Under the pieces are notes generated by a model, which was not told the origin of the DNA, searched no databases, and was given only the letters and a program-made list of their open reading frames with translations. Positions 1 through 7,511 of a stretch of DNA of 22,156 nt are shown piece by piece (the first letter of the stretch is position 1; every line of letters starts with the position of its first letter). Made by a program: the position numbers and the translations under genes. This DNA comes from Bacteroidales bacterium UBA1219 (GTDB lineage: Bacteria; Bacteroidota; Bacteroidia; Bacteroidales; P3): NCBI GenBank assembly GCA_002309295.1, contig DBXF01000006.1, forward strand, positions 513-22,668, read 5' to 3'.

Positions 1-3000
1 GCGAAATTGTTGTAGTGGTAGGGCAGGAGCTTGTAGTTTCCGCAGTCGTAGCCGATGCTGAACACATCCAGCTCGGGATTGTAGAGCTTCATGAAATCGG
101 TTTCCGCAATCAAACGTTCCACCTTCTCTAACAGTTCCGAATTCCAAACTCCGAACTCCGAATTAATCAAAAATCCCTTCACCACATAGAGGCAAGCCAC
201 GAAGTTGCCGCTGTCGCAGGTGCTGATAAAGAAATGCGGCAGGGCTTTTAATGAGCTGATACCGTACCAGTTGAACAGGTGTCCGTTCCATTTCTCCAGT
301 TTGCACACGGTATCGACGATATGGCCGAGCCGGTCGACAGCCTCTTCGTGGGAGATGAATCCCAGCTCTGCGGCGCTCACCACGGCGGTCATCGAATAGC
401 CGATGTTGGTGGGCGAGGTCTTGTAGTCGGCTTTGTTTTCGCGGTTCAGCTGGTAGTTGTCGGGGATAAGCCAGTTGTGCTCCTCGGTAATCATGCTGTC
501 GAAGAAATGCCATGTGTCCTTGGCCAGCTGACGCACGTCGGCGTTCTCTTTCTCGGAGAGACTGTTTTTGTCGTGCGAGAATTTCTTGCCCAGCCTGTAC
601 ATAAGGAAAGGCGCGGCGCACCACACTATGCAGGTTATGGCGGCGGCAATGACACCCCAAATGTCTTTAGTTGCTATCCCAGTGCGGTTGTTAAGCATCC
701 ACCATGTCAGAAAGGCAAGGATTGCGGCACATAGGTAGTTGAACCAGAATTTGCCTATGTAGTCGCCCAAGGTGCCTTTGGTGCTCTTGGCAGCCTCGTC
801 GCTGGTTATCCAGTTAAGCAAATTCTTGTGGCTGAACCACATACGGTAGCAGGCGCGCACAAGGGCGTCGGTGTACATCCACGCCTCTTTGGGCAGAAGG
901 GCGAACTGCACGAACGAACGATAGACAATTACGCGGAAACCGCGCATCAGAGTCATATAGTAGCGGTAACGCTTGCCGAAACGCGGCAGGGTGGTTATCT
1001 GTCCGATGATGAAAAAGACAATTGGACTAGCCACAACGATAAATGCCGCCAGTATATACCAAGCAGGGCTGATGTTCATATTGGAGTAGCCCGTGCCAGT
1101 AGCGTGGACATATCCTGCAATTATCATCACCAGCACTCCGAGGCTCAGCACCGAGCGGCGCAGGTTGTCGAAAATCTTCCAGCGACCGATGGTGTTCACT
1201 TGGTTTTTCACCTTGTCGCCCTTTTCGTTGCGCACGGTGTTTTTCAGCCATGAGATAATCTGCCAGTCGCCGCGGGTCCAGCGGTGGTGACGTTTGGCGT
1301 CGTCGATGTAGTTGGAGGGGTTGTCGTCGAACAGCTCGAGGTCGTTGATAAGTCCGCAACGTATGTGGCAGCCCTCGATAAGGTCGTGGCTGAGGATGAG
1401 GTTCTCGGGGAAAGTGCCTTTCAGCACCTGCTGGAACACATGCAGGTCGTAGATGCCCTTGCCGCAGAACGAGCCTTCGTTGAAGATATCCTGATAAAGC
1501 TCGAAGCTGGCGGTGGTATATACGTCGAGTCCGCCCAGTCCGGCGAAGAGCTGTGCGTAGCGGCTTTTGTTGGTAACCTCCACATCCACGTTAACACGCG
1601 GCTGCATGATGCCGTAGCCGGCATCCACACGACGGCCGTCGTCGCTGAGCTTGGCACGGTTGAGCGGATGCGCCATGGCGCCTATCAGTTTCTGTGCCGA
1701 GTAGAGCACCAGCTCGGTGTCGGTGTCGAGAGTGATGATGAACTGAATGGGCGGCACGGGACCTTCGAGCCATTGGCTGATGGTCTCGCAACGGAAGCGT
1801 TTCTCCGCTTCGGCGGGGGTGGTGTCGCCCAGCACAAGGTCGTTGAAATGCAGTATGGCGCCGCGTTTGCGCTCGTAGCCGAGCCATGTGTTCTCGCCAT
1901 CGCTCCAAGCGCGTTTGCGATACACGAAATTGAAGATGGGTGCGCCGTATTTCTCGTTGAGTTCACGCACTTTCTCCAGTCCAGCCGTGGCCACCTCGTC
2001 GTCCCACGGCGCGTCGGCCTCTTTGTAGGCAGCGGCGTCGCCGACAAGGGTGTAGAAAAGGTTCTGCGGACGGCTCTCCAAACGCTGTCCCTCCGAAGCA
2101 CGGTTGATATTGCTAAGATAGTAAACCTCAAGCTGTTCCAACAGCTCTACGGTCTTTTCTTTGTTTTTCAGAATGGTGGGCATTATCACCATAGTGGCGT
2201 ACTCTTCGGGGATGAGACCGTCCTTGAACTTTATCTTGAAAGTGCCCATGGGTTTGTGCAGTTTGCCCAATAGCCAGTTGAAGAGGTCTATCACCACTTG
2301 GCTCATCGGCACCCACATAAGCAGTGCCATCAGGGCGGTGAGCCATGAGAAGCCGGGACCCCATGTGCACCATGCGGCAAAGCCCACAGCAAGCAGCAAT
2401 GAGGCCAGCACCACAATCCACACATACCAGTGGGCGCGGGCGTTCCATCGCTTGGGCGGGAACAGTTGCCAGCCCACGTGTTCGCCGCGTTGGTCGGCGG
2501 TGGCTACAAGTTCTTTGACAAAATCGTACTCTTTGACTTTGTTTTTCTTGCACAGACGTACTATTTTGCCTCGGTAGTCGTCCTTGGTTTTGTCGTACAT
2601 CTGGTCGTACATGTCGGCCTTTTCGGCTTTGAGCATGCGTTCCGAGAAGCTCACCGAGTCGAGAAGCTCGGCCACAGGCAGTTTGGTGACCTTCTTCAGC
2701 GAGTTGAAGATGTTCATCATCTTGATGTTCTGCTGGGCAACGCGGTTGAGGTTGTCCATGTCGGCGTTGCTTTTGTCGGTAGGCTTGTAATGATAAGCCT
2801 TTTCGACCTCGAGCTGACGGCATAGGTCGGCCAACTGACTGATAAGCACTGTTTTGATTATCGGCAGCAGAGCGCACACCTCCTGGAAGGTGAGATAGTC
2901 TTTCTGCGTTACCTGAATCTGGCTCAGATATCTGAACATCAGACTTTTATCTACATAACAATGGTTGCGTTTCAGAAAACCCTCCATCAGTTTCCAAAGC

Positions 3001-3221
3001 ACTTCGATGCGTTGTTTGCCAACCTTCATCTTGCCCCTCTCGATGCCTTTCAGCTCCACTTTCAGCACCTTCTCCTGCTCGCTTATCATATAGTAGTTGT
3101 CGAGCACCCATTCGTTGGTGCTTCCTACCAGACGTTGGCTTTTAGTTTCCTCCACCAACAAAATATAATACTTGGTGATGGTTTTTACACTCTCGTTGAA
3201 AATCTTATACGTACTCTTCAT
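1..3221 (-). CDS. Cyclic beta-1,2-glucan synthase-like glycosyltransferase (GT84), N-terminal 1073 residues, cut by window edge
   Basis: One uninterrupted frame runs from ATG at 3221 to the left edge. The order of parts matches NdvB/Cgs-type enzymes, which polymerise UDP-glucose into beta-1,2-glucan at the inner membrane and cyclise or phosphorolyse it through C-terminal domains. Visible are an N-terminal soluble region of about 250 residues, two membrane segments (about 260-305), and a GT84 catalytic region (about 320-660) with DTDTE near 500, QPRV, GEGSFCGKGIYD, LSHDLIEG and HHRWTRGDWQ. Further membrane segments follow (about 685-740 and 815-870), then a linker with SPTNIG and CDSGN (about 945-1015) and the start of the glycoamylase-like domain (LFSIGY-type motif read here as VFSIGY). 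The GH94 phosphorylase domain expected in family members of about 2800 residues would lie outside the window, so true cyclisation cannot be judged. The ATG follows the promoter at 3277-3308 by about 50 bases, and an upstream out-of-frame ATG is closed at once by TGA. Confidence 0.88.
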   Translation of the reverse strand, partial: MKSTYKIFNESVKTITKYYILLVEETKSQRLVGSTNEWVLDNYYMISEQEKVLKVELKGIERGKMKVGKQRIEVLWKLMEGFLKRNHCYVDKSLMFRYLSQIQVTQKDYLTFQEVCALLPIIKTVLISQLADLCRQLEVEKAYHYKPTDKSNADMDNLNRVAQQNIKMMNIFNSLKKVTKLPVAELLDSVSFSERMLKAEKADMYDQMYDKTKDDYRGKIVRLCKKNKVKEYDFVKELVATADQRGEHVGWQLFPPKRWNARAHWYVWIVVLASLLLAVGFAAWCTWGPGFSWLTALMALLMWVPMSQVVIDLFNWLLGKLHKPMGTFKIKFKDGLIPEEYATMVIMPTILKNKEKTVELLEQLEVYYLSNINRASEGQRLESRPQNLFYTLVGDAAAYKEADAPWDDEVATAGLEKVRELNEKYGAPIFNFVYRKRAWSDGENTWLGYERKRGAILHFNDLVLGDTTPAEAEKRFRCETISQWLEGPVPPIQFIITLDTDTELVLYSAQKLIGAMAHPLNRAKLSDDGRRVDAGYGIMQPRVNVDVEVTNKSRYAQLFAGLGGLDVYTTASFELYQDIFNEGSFCGKGIYDLHVFQQVLKGTFPENLILSHDLIEGCHIRCGLINDLELFDDNPSNYIDDAKRHHRWTRGDWQIISWLKNTVRNEKGDKVKNQVNTIGRWKIFDNLRRSVLSLGVLVMIIAGYVHATGTGYSNMNISPAWYILAAFIVVASPIVFFIIGQITTLPRFGKRYRYYMTLMRGFRVIVYRSFVQFALLPKEAWMYTDALVRACYRMWFSHKNLLNWITSDEAAKSTKGTLGDYIGKFWFNYLCAAILAFLTWWMLNNRTGIATKDIWGVIAAAITCIVWCAAPFLMYRLGKKFSHDKNSLSEKENADVRQLAKDTWHFFDSMITEEHNWLIPDNYQLNRENKADYKTSPTNIGYSMTAVVSAAELGFISHEEAVDRLGHIVDTVCKLEKWNGHLFNWYGISSLKALPHFFISTCDSGNFVACLYVVKGFLINSEFGVWNSELLEKVERLIAETDFMKLYNPELDVFSIGYDCGNYKLLPYHYNNF
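135..168. repeat. Short tandem TTCGGA-type repeat lying in frame inside the glucan synthase gene
   Basis: Read on the minus strand this stretch holds four near copies of a seven-base word (TTCGGAG, TTCGGAG, TTTGGAA, TTCGGAA). It encodes NSEFGVWNSE at about residues 1018-1029, between the CDSGN linker and the following helix. The surrounding protein aligns by eye with Cgs-type enzymes on both sides, so this looks like an in-frame insertion of repeat DNA. Words of the same CCGAA type recur in the gene-free stretch at 18451-18490. Confidence 0.55.
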
Positions 3222-3276
3222 TTTTTCTACGGGTTATCATTCGAACATGGTCTTGCCTTATGGCAAAAACAACCTG

Positions 3277-3308
3277 CAAAAATACGCAAAAAAAACGGCG
3301 AAAACAAA
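3277..3308 (-). promoter_or_regulatory. Bacteroidota-type promoter of the glucan synthase gene
   Basis: On the minus strand TTTG (3308-3305) is followed after 20 bases by TATTTTTG (3284-3277), matching the TTTG-N19/20-TAnnTTTG promoter known from Bacteroides. The -7 element sits in the extended form GTATTTTTGCA. Predicted transcription starts near 3270, giving a leader of about 50 bases. Confidence 0.75.
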
Positions 3309-3371
3309 TTTATTTTTCAACGCCCCAACTGTTTCACGGCTTGACGACCGATTTATTGTGTGAGAAAGATA

Positions 3372-4328
3372 TTATCTAATCCCGCAAATTTCCTCAAACT
3401 CACGACGCAGACCGCGATGCAGGGTTATTTGCTGTGCCACGAACTCGCCCCGGTTTGCCTCCACAGGCTCCCAGCCGTTGTCGGTTAGCGCCATATCCCA
3501 GCCTATGTACACCATGTCGGGCATGGACAGCGCCATTTTTTCGGTGAGCGAGACGAGTTCCTGCCATTGCGGTATAGACACTCCTTTGAAAGCCACCCCA
3601 CTGTCGGGATGGACAGCATGGCAAACCCCATCCTCGTCGTATCCGTCGGTGATTATCATACCAGTAGCGGCGTCGATAGAGGCAAACAGCCCTCCTTTTG
3701 CGCCGTTGTCAACGAAATTGCCTTTGCGTCCGGTGCGGATGAACGGGATGAACTGCCGCACTTCTCCGTAGCGGAGTATGGTGTTCATGCGTATTGTGTT
3801 CACCGAACTGCCGTTCCATTGCGACATAAATTCGGTTTGCCGTATGGGTTCCTCTACGACCCACCCTTTTTTCTCTTTCAAAAGCCGCTGCCACTCCTCT
3901 GCGTTATCGGTTGTGATAAGATGTACGCCGTTGCCGCCGCACGATGCCGGCGGTTTGGCCACAAGTCCTCCGCAACGAGCGCCATATTGTGCGGCCTCTG
4001 CAATATCGTCATCGCTTTTTAGCAGCCATATCCTGCGGTGGTAGAATTTCTGGAAGTGCTTGTATGTAAGATACTTGTTGGCCACAATCTTTTCCCCGTG
4101 TCTGCTATTTATCTTTGCACAAAGCTTATCCCTAAGGGCATCGGTAAGGTATTCGCGGCGCTGACTTTCGTCTTTGTTGGCAAAGTCGTAAACCTTGTAT
4201 TCTTCGTAAAAAGTGCCGTGAAGCAAAGTCTCGTGACACATGTCGCGATTGCCGTCGGCACGCCGAAGATAATGTCGGTATTTCCACGGAAACAGGGTTT
4301 TATACAGCAGTATGTAAGGACTTGTCAT
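3372..4328 (-). CDS. ATP-grasp family protein, sugar-transfer-associated type
   Basis: The 318-residue protein resembles the 'sugar-transfer associated ATP-grasp' family (Pfam ATPgrasp_ST), whose members occur near surface polysaccharide genes and whose ligation reaction is mostly unknown. Supporting motifs are the nucleotide-binding loop AKPPASCGGNGVHL (about 122-136), the EEP segment after it, SVNTIRMNT (about 180), and the metal-binding EPVEANRGEF (about 286-295). I chose ATG 4328 because a promoter lies at 4344-4374. A longer frame opens at 4406, but it would start upstream of that promoter. The leader is then only about 8 bases. The protein lacks a signal peptide and is probably cytoplasmic. 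It ends 43 bases before the neighbouring gene's promoter, with no clear terminator between, so some readthrough into the glucan synthase gene is possible. The true substrate cannot be told from sequence. Confidence 0.82.
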   Translation of the reverse strand: MTSPYILLYKTLFPWKYRHYLRRADGNRDMCHETLLHGTFYEEYKVYDFANKDESQRREYLTDALRDKLCAKINSRHGEKIVANKYLTYKHFQKFYHRRIWLLKSDDDIAEAAQYGARCGGLVAKPPASCGGNGVHLITTDNAEEWQRLLKEKKGWVVEEPIRQTEFMSQWNGSSVNTIRMNTILRYGEVRQFIPFIRTGRKGNFVDNGAKGGLFASIDAATGMIITDGYDEDGVCHAVHPDSGVAFKGVSIPQWQELVSLTEKMALSMPDMVYIGWDMALTDNGWEPVEANRGEFVAQQITLHRGLRREFEEICGIR

Positions 4329-4343
4329 TATGGTTCGTTTTTG

Positions 4344-4374
4344 CAAAAATACGAAAAATCGAAGACATTGCAAA
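4344..4374 (-). promoter_or_regulatory. Promoter of the ATP-grasp gene
   Basis: On the minus strand TTTG (4374-4371), exactly 19 bases, then TATTTTTG (4351-4344). This is a full match to the Bacteroides TTTG-N19-TAnnTTTG consensus, with the extended GTATTTTTGCA form. It lies inside the longest open frame and so rules out the start at 4406. Confidence 0.82.
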
Positions 4375-4407
4375 ATCAAAAATCTTCGTTTAACGTAAGC
4401 GGACAAA

Positions 4408-4440
4408 AAAAACGGGCCGAAACACGTTCAACCCGTTTTT
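4408..4440 (-). terminator. Rho-independent terminator after the GlsB-like gene
   Basis: A nine-base stem, AAAAACGGG against CCCGTTTTT, flanks a 15-base loop. On the minus strand it ends in eight T residues and begins 20 bases after the stop of the GlsB-like gene. It separates that gene from the ATP-grasp promoter. Confidence 0.85.
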
Positions 4441-4460
4441 AATACCGTAATGTCCGGTTT

Positions 4461-4703
4461 CTATTTCCTTTTGAAAAGGGATACGATCCACAGTAGCAGC
4501 AAAGCGCCGACCACAGCGGTTAGAAGATCCCACCCAAGGCCTTCCTTTTGGAGACCTACAAGTTTCATAATCCAGCCGCCCAAAAAGCCGCCGATAACAC
4601 CTACTATGAGGTTCACGATAAGGCCGAAACCGGCACCTCTAAAAATAATTCCTGCCAAAAAGCCAGCAAGGATTCCGATAAGAATGTAAAGTAAGAAGTT
4701 CAT
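4461..4703 (-). CDS. GlsB/YeaQ/YmgE family stress-response membrane protein
   Basis: This 80-residue protein is almost entirely membrane-embedded: three hydrophobic segments (about 3-21, 27-50 and 57-76) rich in glycine, with small-residue motifs such as GILAGFLAG and GVIGGFLGGW, and a basic KRK end. The pattern and length match the transglycosylase-associated protein family (PF04226), small inner-membrane proteins often induced by stress. Their biochemical role is not settled, and the 'transglycosylase' name is historical. It is a single-gene unit with its own consensus promoter (4731-4761), a leader of about 20 bases and a strong terminator, consistent with independent stress control. The first in-frame ATG after the promoter is the chosen start. 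Confidence 0.88.
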   Translation of the reverse strand: MNFLLYILIGILAGFLAGIIFRGAGFGLIVNLIVGVIGGFLGGWIMKLVGLQKEGLGWDLLTAVVGALLLLWIVSLFKRK

Positions 4704-4730
4704 AATGTTTATGTTTTAAAATTATTTCTG

Positions 4731-4761
4731 CAAAGTTACATCTTTTTTCCGAATTTGCAAA
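4731..4761 (-). promoter_or_regulatory. Promoter of the GlsB-like gene
   Basis: On the minus strand TTTG (4761-4758), 19 bases, then TAACTTTG (4738-4731), a full TTTG-N19-TAnnTTTG match with extended GTAACTTTGCA. It begins only 15 bases after the stop codon of the M28 peptidase gene, so the upstream operon has no room for a terminator before it. Confidence 0.83.
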
Positions 4762-4776
4762 GATTTCCGAAAAAAA

Positions 4777-6255
4777 TCAAAACTCCAGTTCCTTGAAAGT
4801 GAGGTTGCGTTTGCGATTGGCGAGGTTGTCGAGCAATCGGTCGACCATCTGAATTATCTGGCTCATAGCCTGATAGTTGATTTTTTCAGGGGTGTCGGTG
4901 GATTTGTGGTAGTCGGGGTGCAGGTTGGTGCTGAAAAACATCACTGGAATGTCGTATTTGTAGAAATTCACATGGTCGGAGCCGAAAAACAGGAAGGTGT
5001 TTTGCGGGAAATCCATGGTTTTCAGCGCTTTGTTCGATTTTTTGATAACCTTCTGCACCTCTTTCATCTCTTTCGAGGTGTTGGTGCCAATGATGCTAAG
5101 ACCTTTCTCGTCGGAGTAGCGGCCAATCATGTCGAGGTTTATCATAGCCTTTACGTTGCGTGGATTTATGGCGTTGGTGTCGTCGAAAAAGTGAGAGGAA
5201 CCAATAAGACCAAGTTCTTCGGCATCGAAATTGACGAAAATCACAGAGCGTTTGGGACGGTTTTCGGAGCGGGCGTATTTCTGTGCCAGCTCCAGCACTC
5301 CCACCGAGCCGGAGCCGTTGTCGTCGGCGCCGTTGTAGATAAGGGTTACCGGCTGACCTGTTTTCTTGCTGATACGATTTTTGGTGCCCAGATGGTCGTA
5401 GTGTCCGCCCACGACGATAATCTCGTTTTTCAGTACGGGGTCGCTGCCTTCGAGGTATGCCACCACGTTTTTGGCGTTGGTGTAGGTGGGCAGAAAATGG
5501 GTGGTAACGCTGATGGATTTGCGCAAATTCAAAATTATTTTTCTATGGTCTGCGGGAGCGGCTGCCAAAAGATGGTATTCTCTTCTCTTCTCCATGCTCT
5601 GCCCTATACCTATCAGCAGCGAGTCGGCAATGGCCGGACTGATGCACACCACGGGACCCATATCGGTGGTTTTGTGCACCGGAATTTTATATACATTTTC
5701 AATCTCCGGACGCAGACTGTCGGTAACAATAAGCACGCCGGCGGCTCCCGACCTCATCAGTTTTATAACACGGTGCTGACGGCTGAGAGAATCACTCCAA
5801 CACACACCGCTCATCATAACCCAACGCCCTTTGAACTCGGGCTCGGTGTCCGAAATCAGATTGGCATTGCCTTCGAAAAGCACCACCTCGGCGTCGAGCG
5901 AGGCAAGACGTGTCTGAAAATAGTCCATCGGCACATAGTCCTTCTCTATCTGCAACTTACGTCCGTTCAGCGTAGCCATGTTGGAGTCGCCCGAAGTCCA
6001 GCCGTTGATAAACTGGAAATGCTGGAAACCGTTGTCGAAAAGAAGTTTCAGCCCCATTTTGGCGTACAAATCGCGCAGATACAGCGAAGCCTTCTGGCTG
6101 CCTGCTGTCTCAGGCTCACGGCCTCCAAGCTCGTCGGAGGCGAGATAAAACAGGTGTCGCTTGATGTCGTTTGTGTCGTACTGACTCTGCGAGAAAAGTG
6201 CCAGCGGCAGCGCCGCCAACAGTATCACAATGGCCAAAAACCCTTTTCTTGTCAT
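4777..6255 (-). CDS. Exported M28 family zinc aminopeptidase with PA-like insert
   Basis: The protein has 492 residues. A signal peptide (about 1-22, ending near FSQSQ) directs export. A PA-like inserted domain (about 110-220) precedes or interrupts the peptidase part. The di-zinc M28 ligand set is visible: His in GGHYDH (about 280), bridging Asp in ADDNGSGS (about 308), the catalytic/ligand pair in DAEELG (about 343), Asp in LDMIGR (about 373) and His in DYHKSTDTPE (about 447). M28 enzymes release N-terminal amino acids from peptides. Here it probably acts in the periplasm or at the outer membrane, feeding on peptides. The ATG lies 2 bases after the stop of the SGNH gene, with no promoter between, so it is the last gene of the pssA operon. 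A specific substrate such as glutaminyl peptides cannot be excluded. Confidence 0.92.
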   Translation of the reverse strand: MTRKGFLAIVILLAALPLALFSQSQYDTNDIKRHLFYLASDELGGREPETAGSQKASLYLRDLYAKMGLKLLFDNGFQHFQFINGWTSGDSNMATLNGRKLQIEKDYVPMDYFQTRLASLDAEVVLFEGNANLISDTEPEFKGRWVMMSGVCWSDSLSRQHRVIKLMRSGAAGVLIVTDSLRPEIENVYKIPVHKTTDMGPVVCISPAIADSLLIGIGQSMEKRREYHLLAAAPADHRKIILNLRKSISVTTHFLPTYTNAKNVVAYLEGSDPVLKNEIIVVGGHYDHLGTKNRISKKTGQPVTLIYNGADDNGSGSVGVLELAQKYARSENRPKRSVIFVNFDAEELGLIGSSHFFDDTNAINPRNVKAMINLDMIGRYSDEKGLSIIGTNTSKEMKEVQKVIKKSNKALKTMDFPQNTFLFFGSDHVNFYKYDIPVMFFSTNLHPDYHKSTDTPEKINYQAMSQIIQMVDRLLDNLANRKRNLTFKELEF

Positions 6256-6257
6256 AA

Positions 6258-7511
6258 CTATTTCTTTATAAGTTTTTTACGCAAGATCACACCATCGTTT
6301 GTTATTATGCCCACAGCATATATTCCGCTTGCAAAGCTCTTGGTATCAATTACTTCTATAACCGAAGGCGATGCCTTTTCGAACACTTTCTTTCCGTCGG
6401 CGGAATATATCTCCACACTCTTGATGTTTTCCAAACCGCTTATTCTAAGATAGTTAGCCGTGGGATTGGGGAACAGTTCGACGCTGTTTCCGATGGTCTC
6501 GCTCAGGCCGACACCGGAATTTACGGTAACGGCTTTCTCAATAGTGTCGGGAACGCAATGGCGGAATGCTATAAGTTTCACGTTGTAAGTGCCTTGTGCG
6601 GGGAAGGCGTGGGTGGGGTTGGTGGCAGTGTCGGTGATGCCGTCGGCGAAATCCCAGAGGTACGAGTCGGCTTTCTGTGAGTTGTTGGTGAAAGCCACGC
6701 CGCCATTGTTGTCTGCATAGCTGAAATCGGCCTCGGGCAGAGGTCTAAGCCATTTGGAGAGACTGTCGTAAACCACTATCTTGGCCACCTGCCTGATAGT
6801 TGAAGCCGTGGTGGCGTCGAGGGTGGAGGTGTAGGTGACGTTTGTGGGGTCCTTGCCGAAAAGCACGGCGTAGAAACTGCAAGCCGCGGCATACGAGCCC
6901 GCCAACGTTGGGTGGCTATCGTCGGACTGGTACAGCTCTATCGAGGGGAAACTGTCGCGGATGTAGTGCCACACTTTGCCCACAGGCGACACGGAGGCGT
7001 CGTTGTCCTCTTTCATCATCATATAACGCAAGGCCAACAGGCTGTCCATGCCGTTGTAGGAGCCCAACGGCGGGTAAACCTCCACATTTCTTGGATCTGG
7101 ATCGCCGTTCTTGCGTCCCCAAGTCATATAGAAAACGGGATTGGCGCAGGGATTGTTGGCATACACCGAATCCACCAGACGTTTGGCGAAGGGGAAAACC
7201 TCGTTTTGCACCTGACCAATGGGGAACGACGGATTTTGGCTCTGCTCCTGCAGCACCACCACGTCCCATCCGCCCTGACGGATAAGAGTCATCGAGTTGT
7301 TGTTGCAGTGCTGGCCAAAAGTGCATCCTCCGGGCGTGTTGGACTGGTAGCGCATGGTGTCGCCGGTGGAGTAGCCCATCTGCTGTATCAGCGAAGGCAG
7401 GTTGTTCACAGATGTGTAGCTGTTTCCGATAAACAGTACGTTGAGGTTCGACTGGGCAATGGCAATCTGGCCCAATGCCCAAAAAATCGTAAGGATAAAT
7501 GTTTTCTTCAT
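6258..7511 (-). CDS. T9SS-exported SGNH (DUF4886-like) hydrolase with PKD domain
   Basis: The 417-residue protein starts with a signal peptide (1-20, ending IAIAQ). An SGNH-type hydrolase domain follows (about 23-240): the nucleophile block IGNSYT has Ser31, and the closing block DDSHPTLAGSY (about 198-208) supplies the Asp/His pair. The layout resembles DUF4886 proteins, probable carbohydrate esterases. A PKD domain (about 263-330, with YLWDFADG) and a type A T9SS sorting domain (about 345-417, starting VELFPNPTANYLRI and ending in lysines) complete it. It should therefore be secreted through the outer membrane and anchored or released. The ATG overlaps the stop of the M20 gene as TAATG. The frame stays open far upstream, but the signal peptide fixes this start. 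The ester substrate is unknown. Confidence 0.88.
   Translation of the reverse strand: MKKTFILTIFWALGQIAIAQSNLNVLFIGNSYTSVNNLPSLIQQMGYSTGDTMRYQSNTPGGCTFGQHCNNNSMTLIRQGGWDVVVLQEQSQNPSFPIGQVQNEVFPFAKRLVDSVYANNPCANPVFYMTWGRKNGDPDPRNVEVYPPLGSYNGMDSLLALRYMMMKEDNDASVSPVGKVWHYIRDSFPSIELYQSDDSHPTLAGSYAAACSFYAVLFGKDPTNVTYTSTLDATTASTIRQVAKIVVYDSLSKWLRPLPEADFSYADNNGGVAFTNNSQKADSYLWDFADGITDTATNPTHAFPAQGTYNVKLIAFRHCVPDTIEKAVTVNSGVGLSETIGNSVELFPNPTANYLRISGLENIKSVEIYSADGKKVFEKASPSVIEVIDTKSFASGIYAVGIITNDGVILRKKLIKK

Noticed and set aside
1284..2273. 329-residue plus-strand open frame and several minus-strand frames of 78-249 residues nearby
   Set aside because: All lie inside the glucan synthase gene, which reads unbroken in another minus-strand frame from 3221 to the edge with GT84 motifs.
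3372..4406. Longer start (4406) for the ATP-grasp gene
   Set aside because: A consensus promoter at 4344-4374 lies inside the extra segment, so the transcript begins downstream of it.
4906..6453. 515-residue plus-strand open frame
   Set aside because: It is antisense to the M28 peptidase and the end of the SGNH gene, both with full motif sets. The translation is Val/His-rich with no recognisable domain, as expected from a GC-rich shadow.
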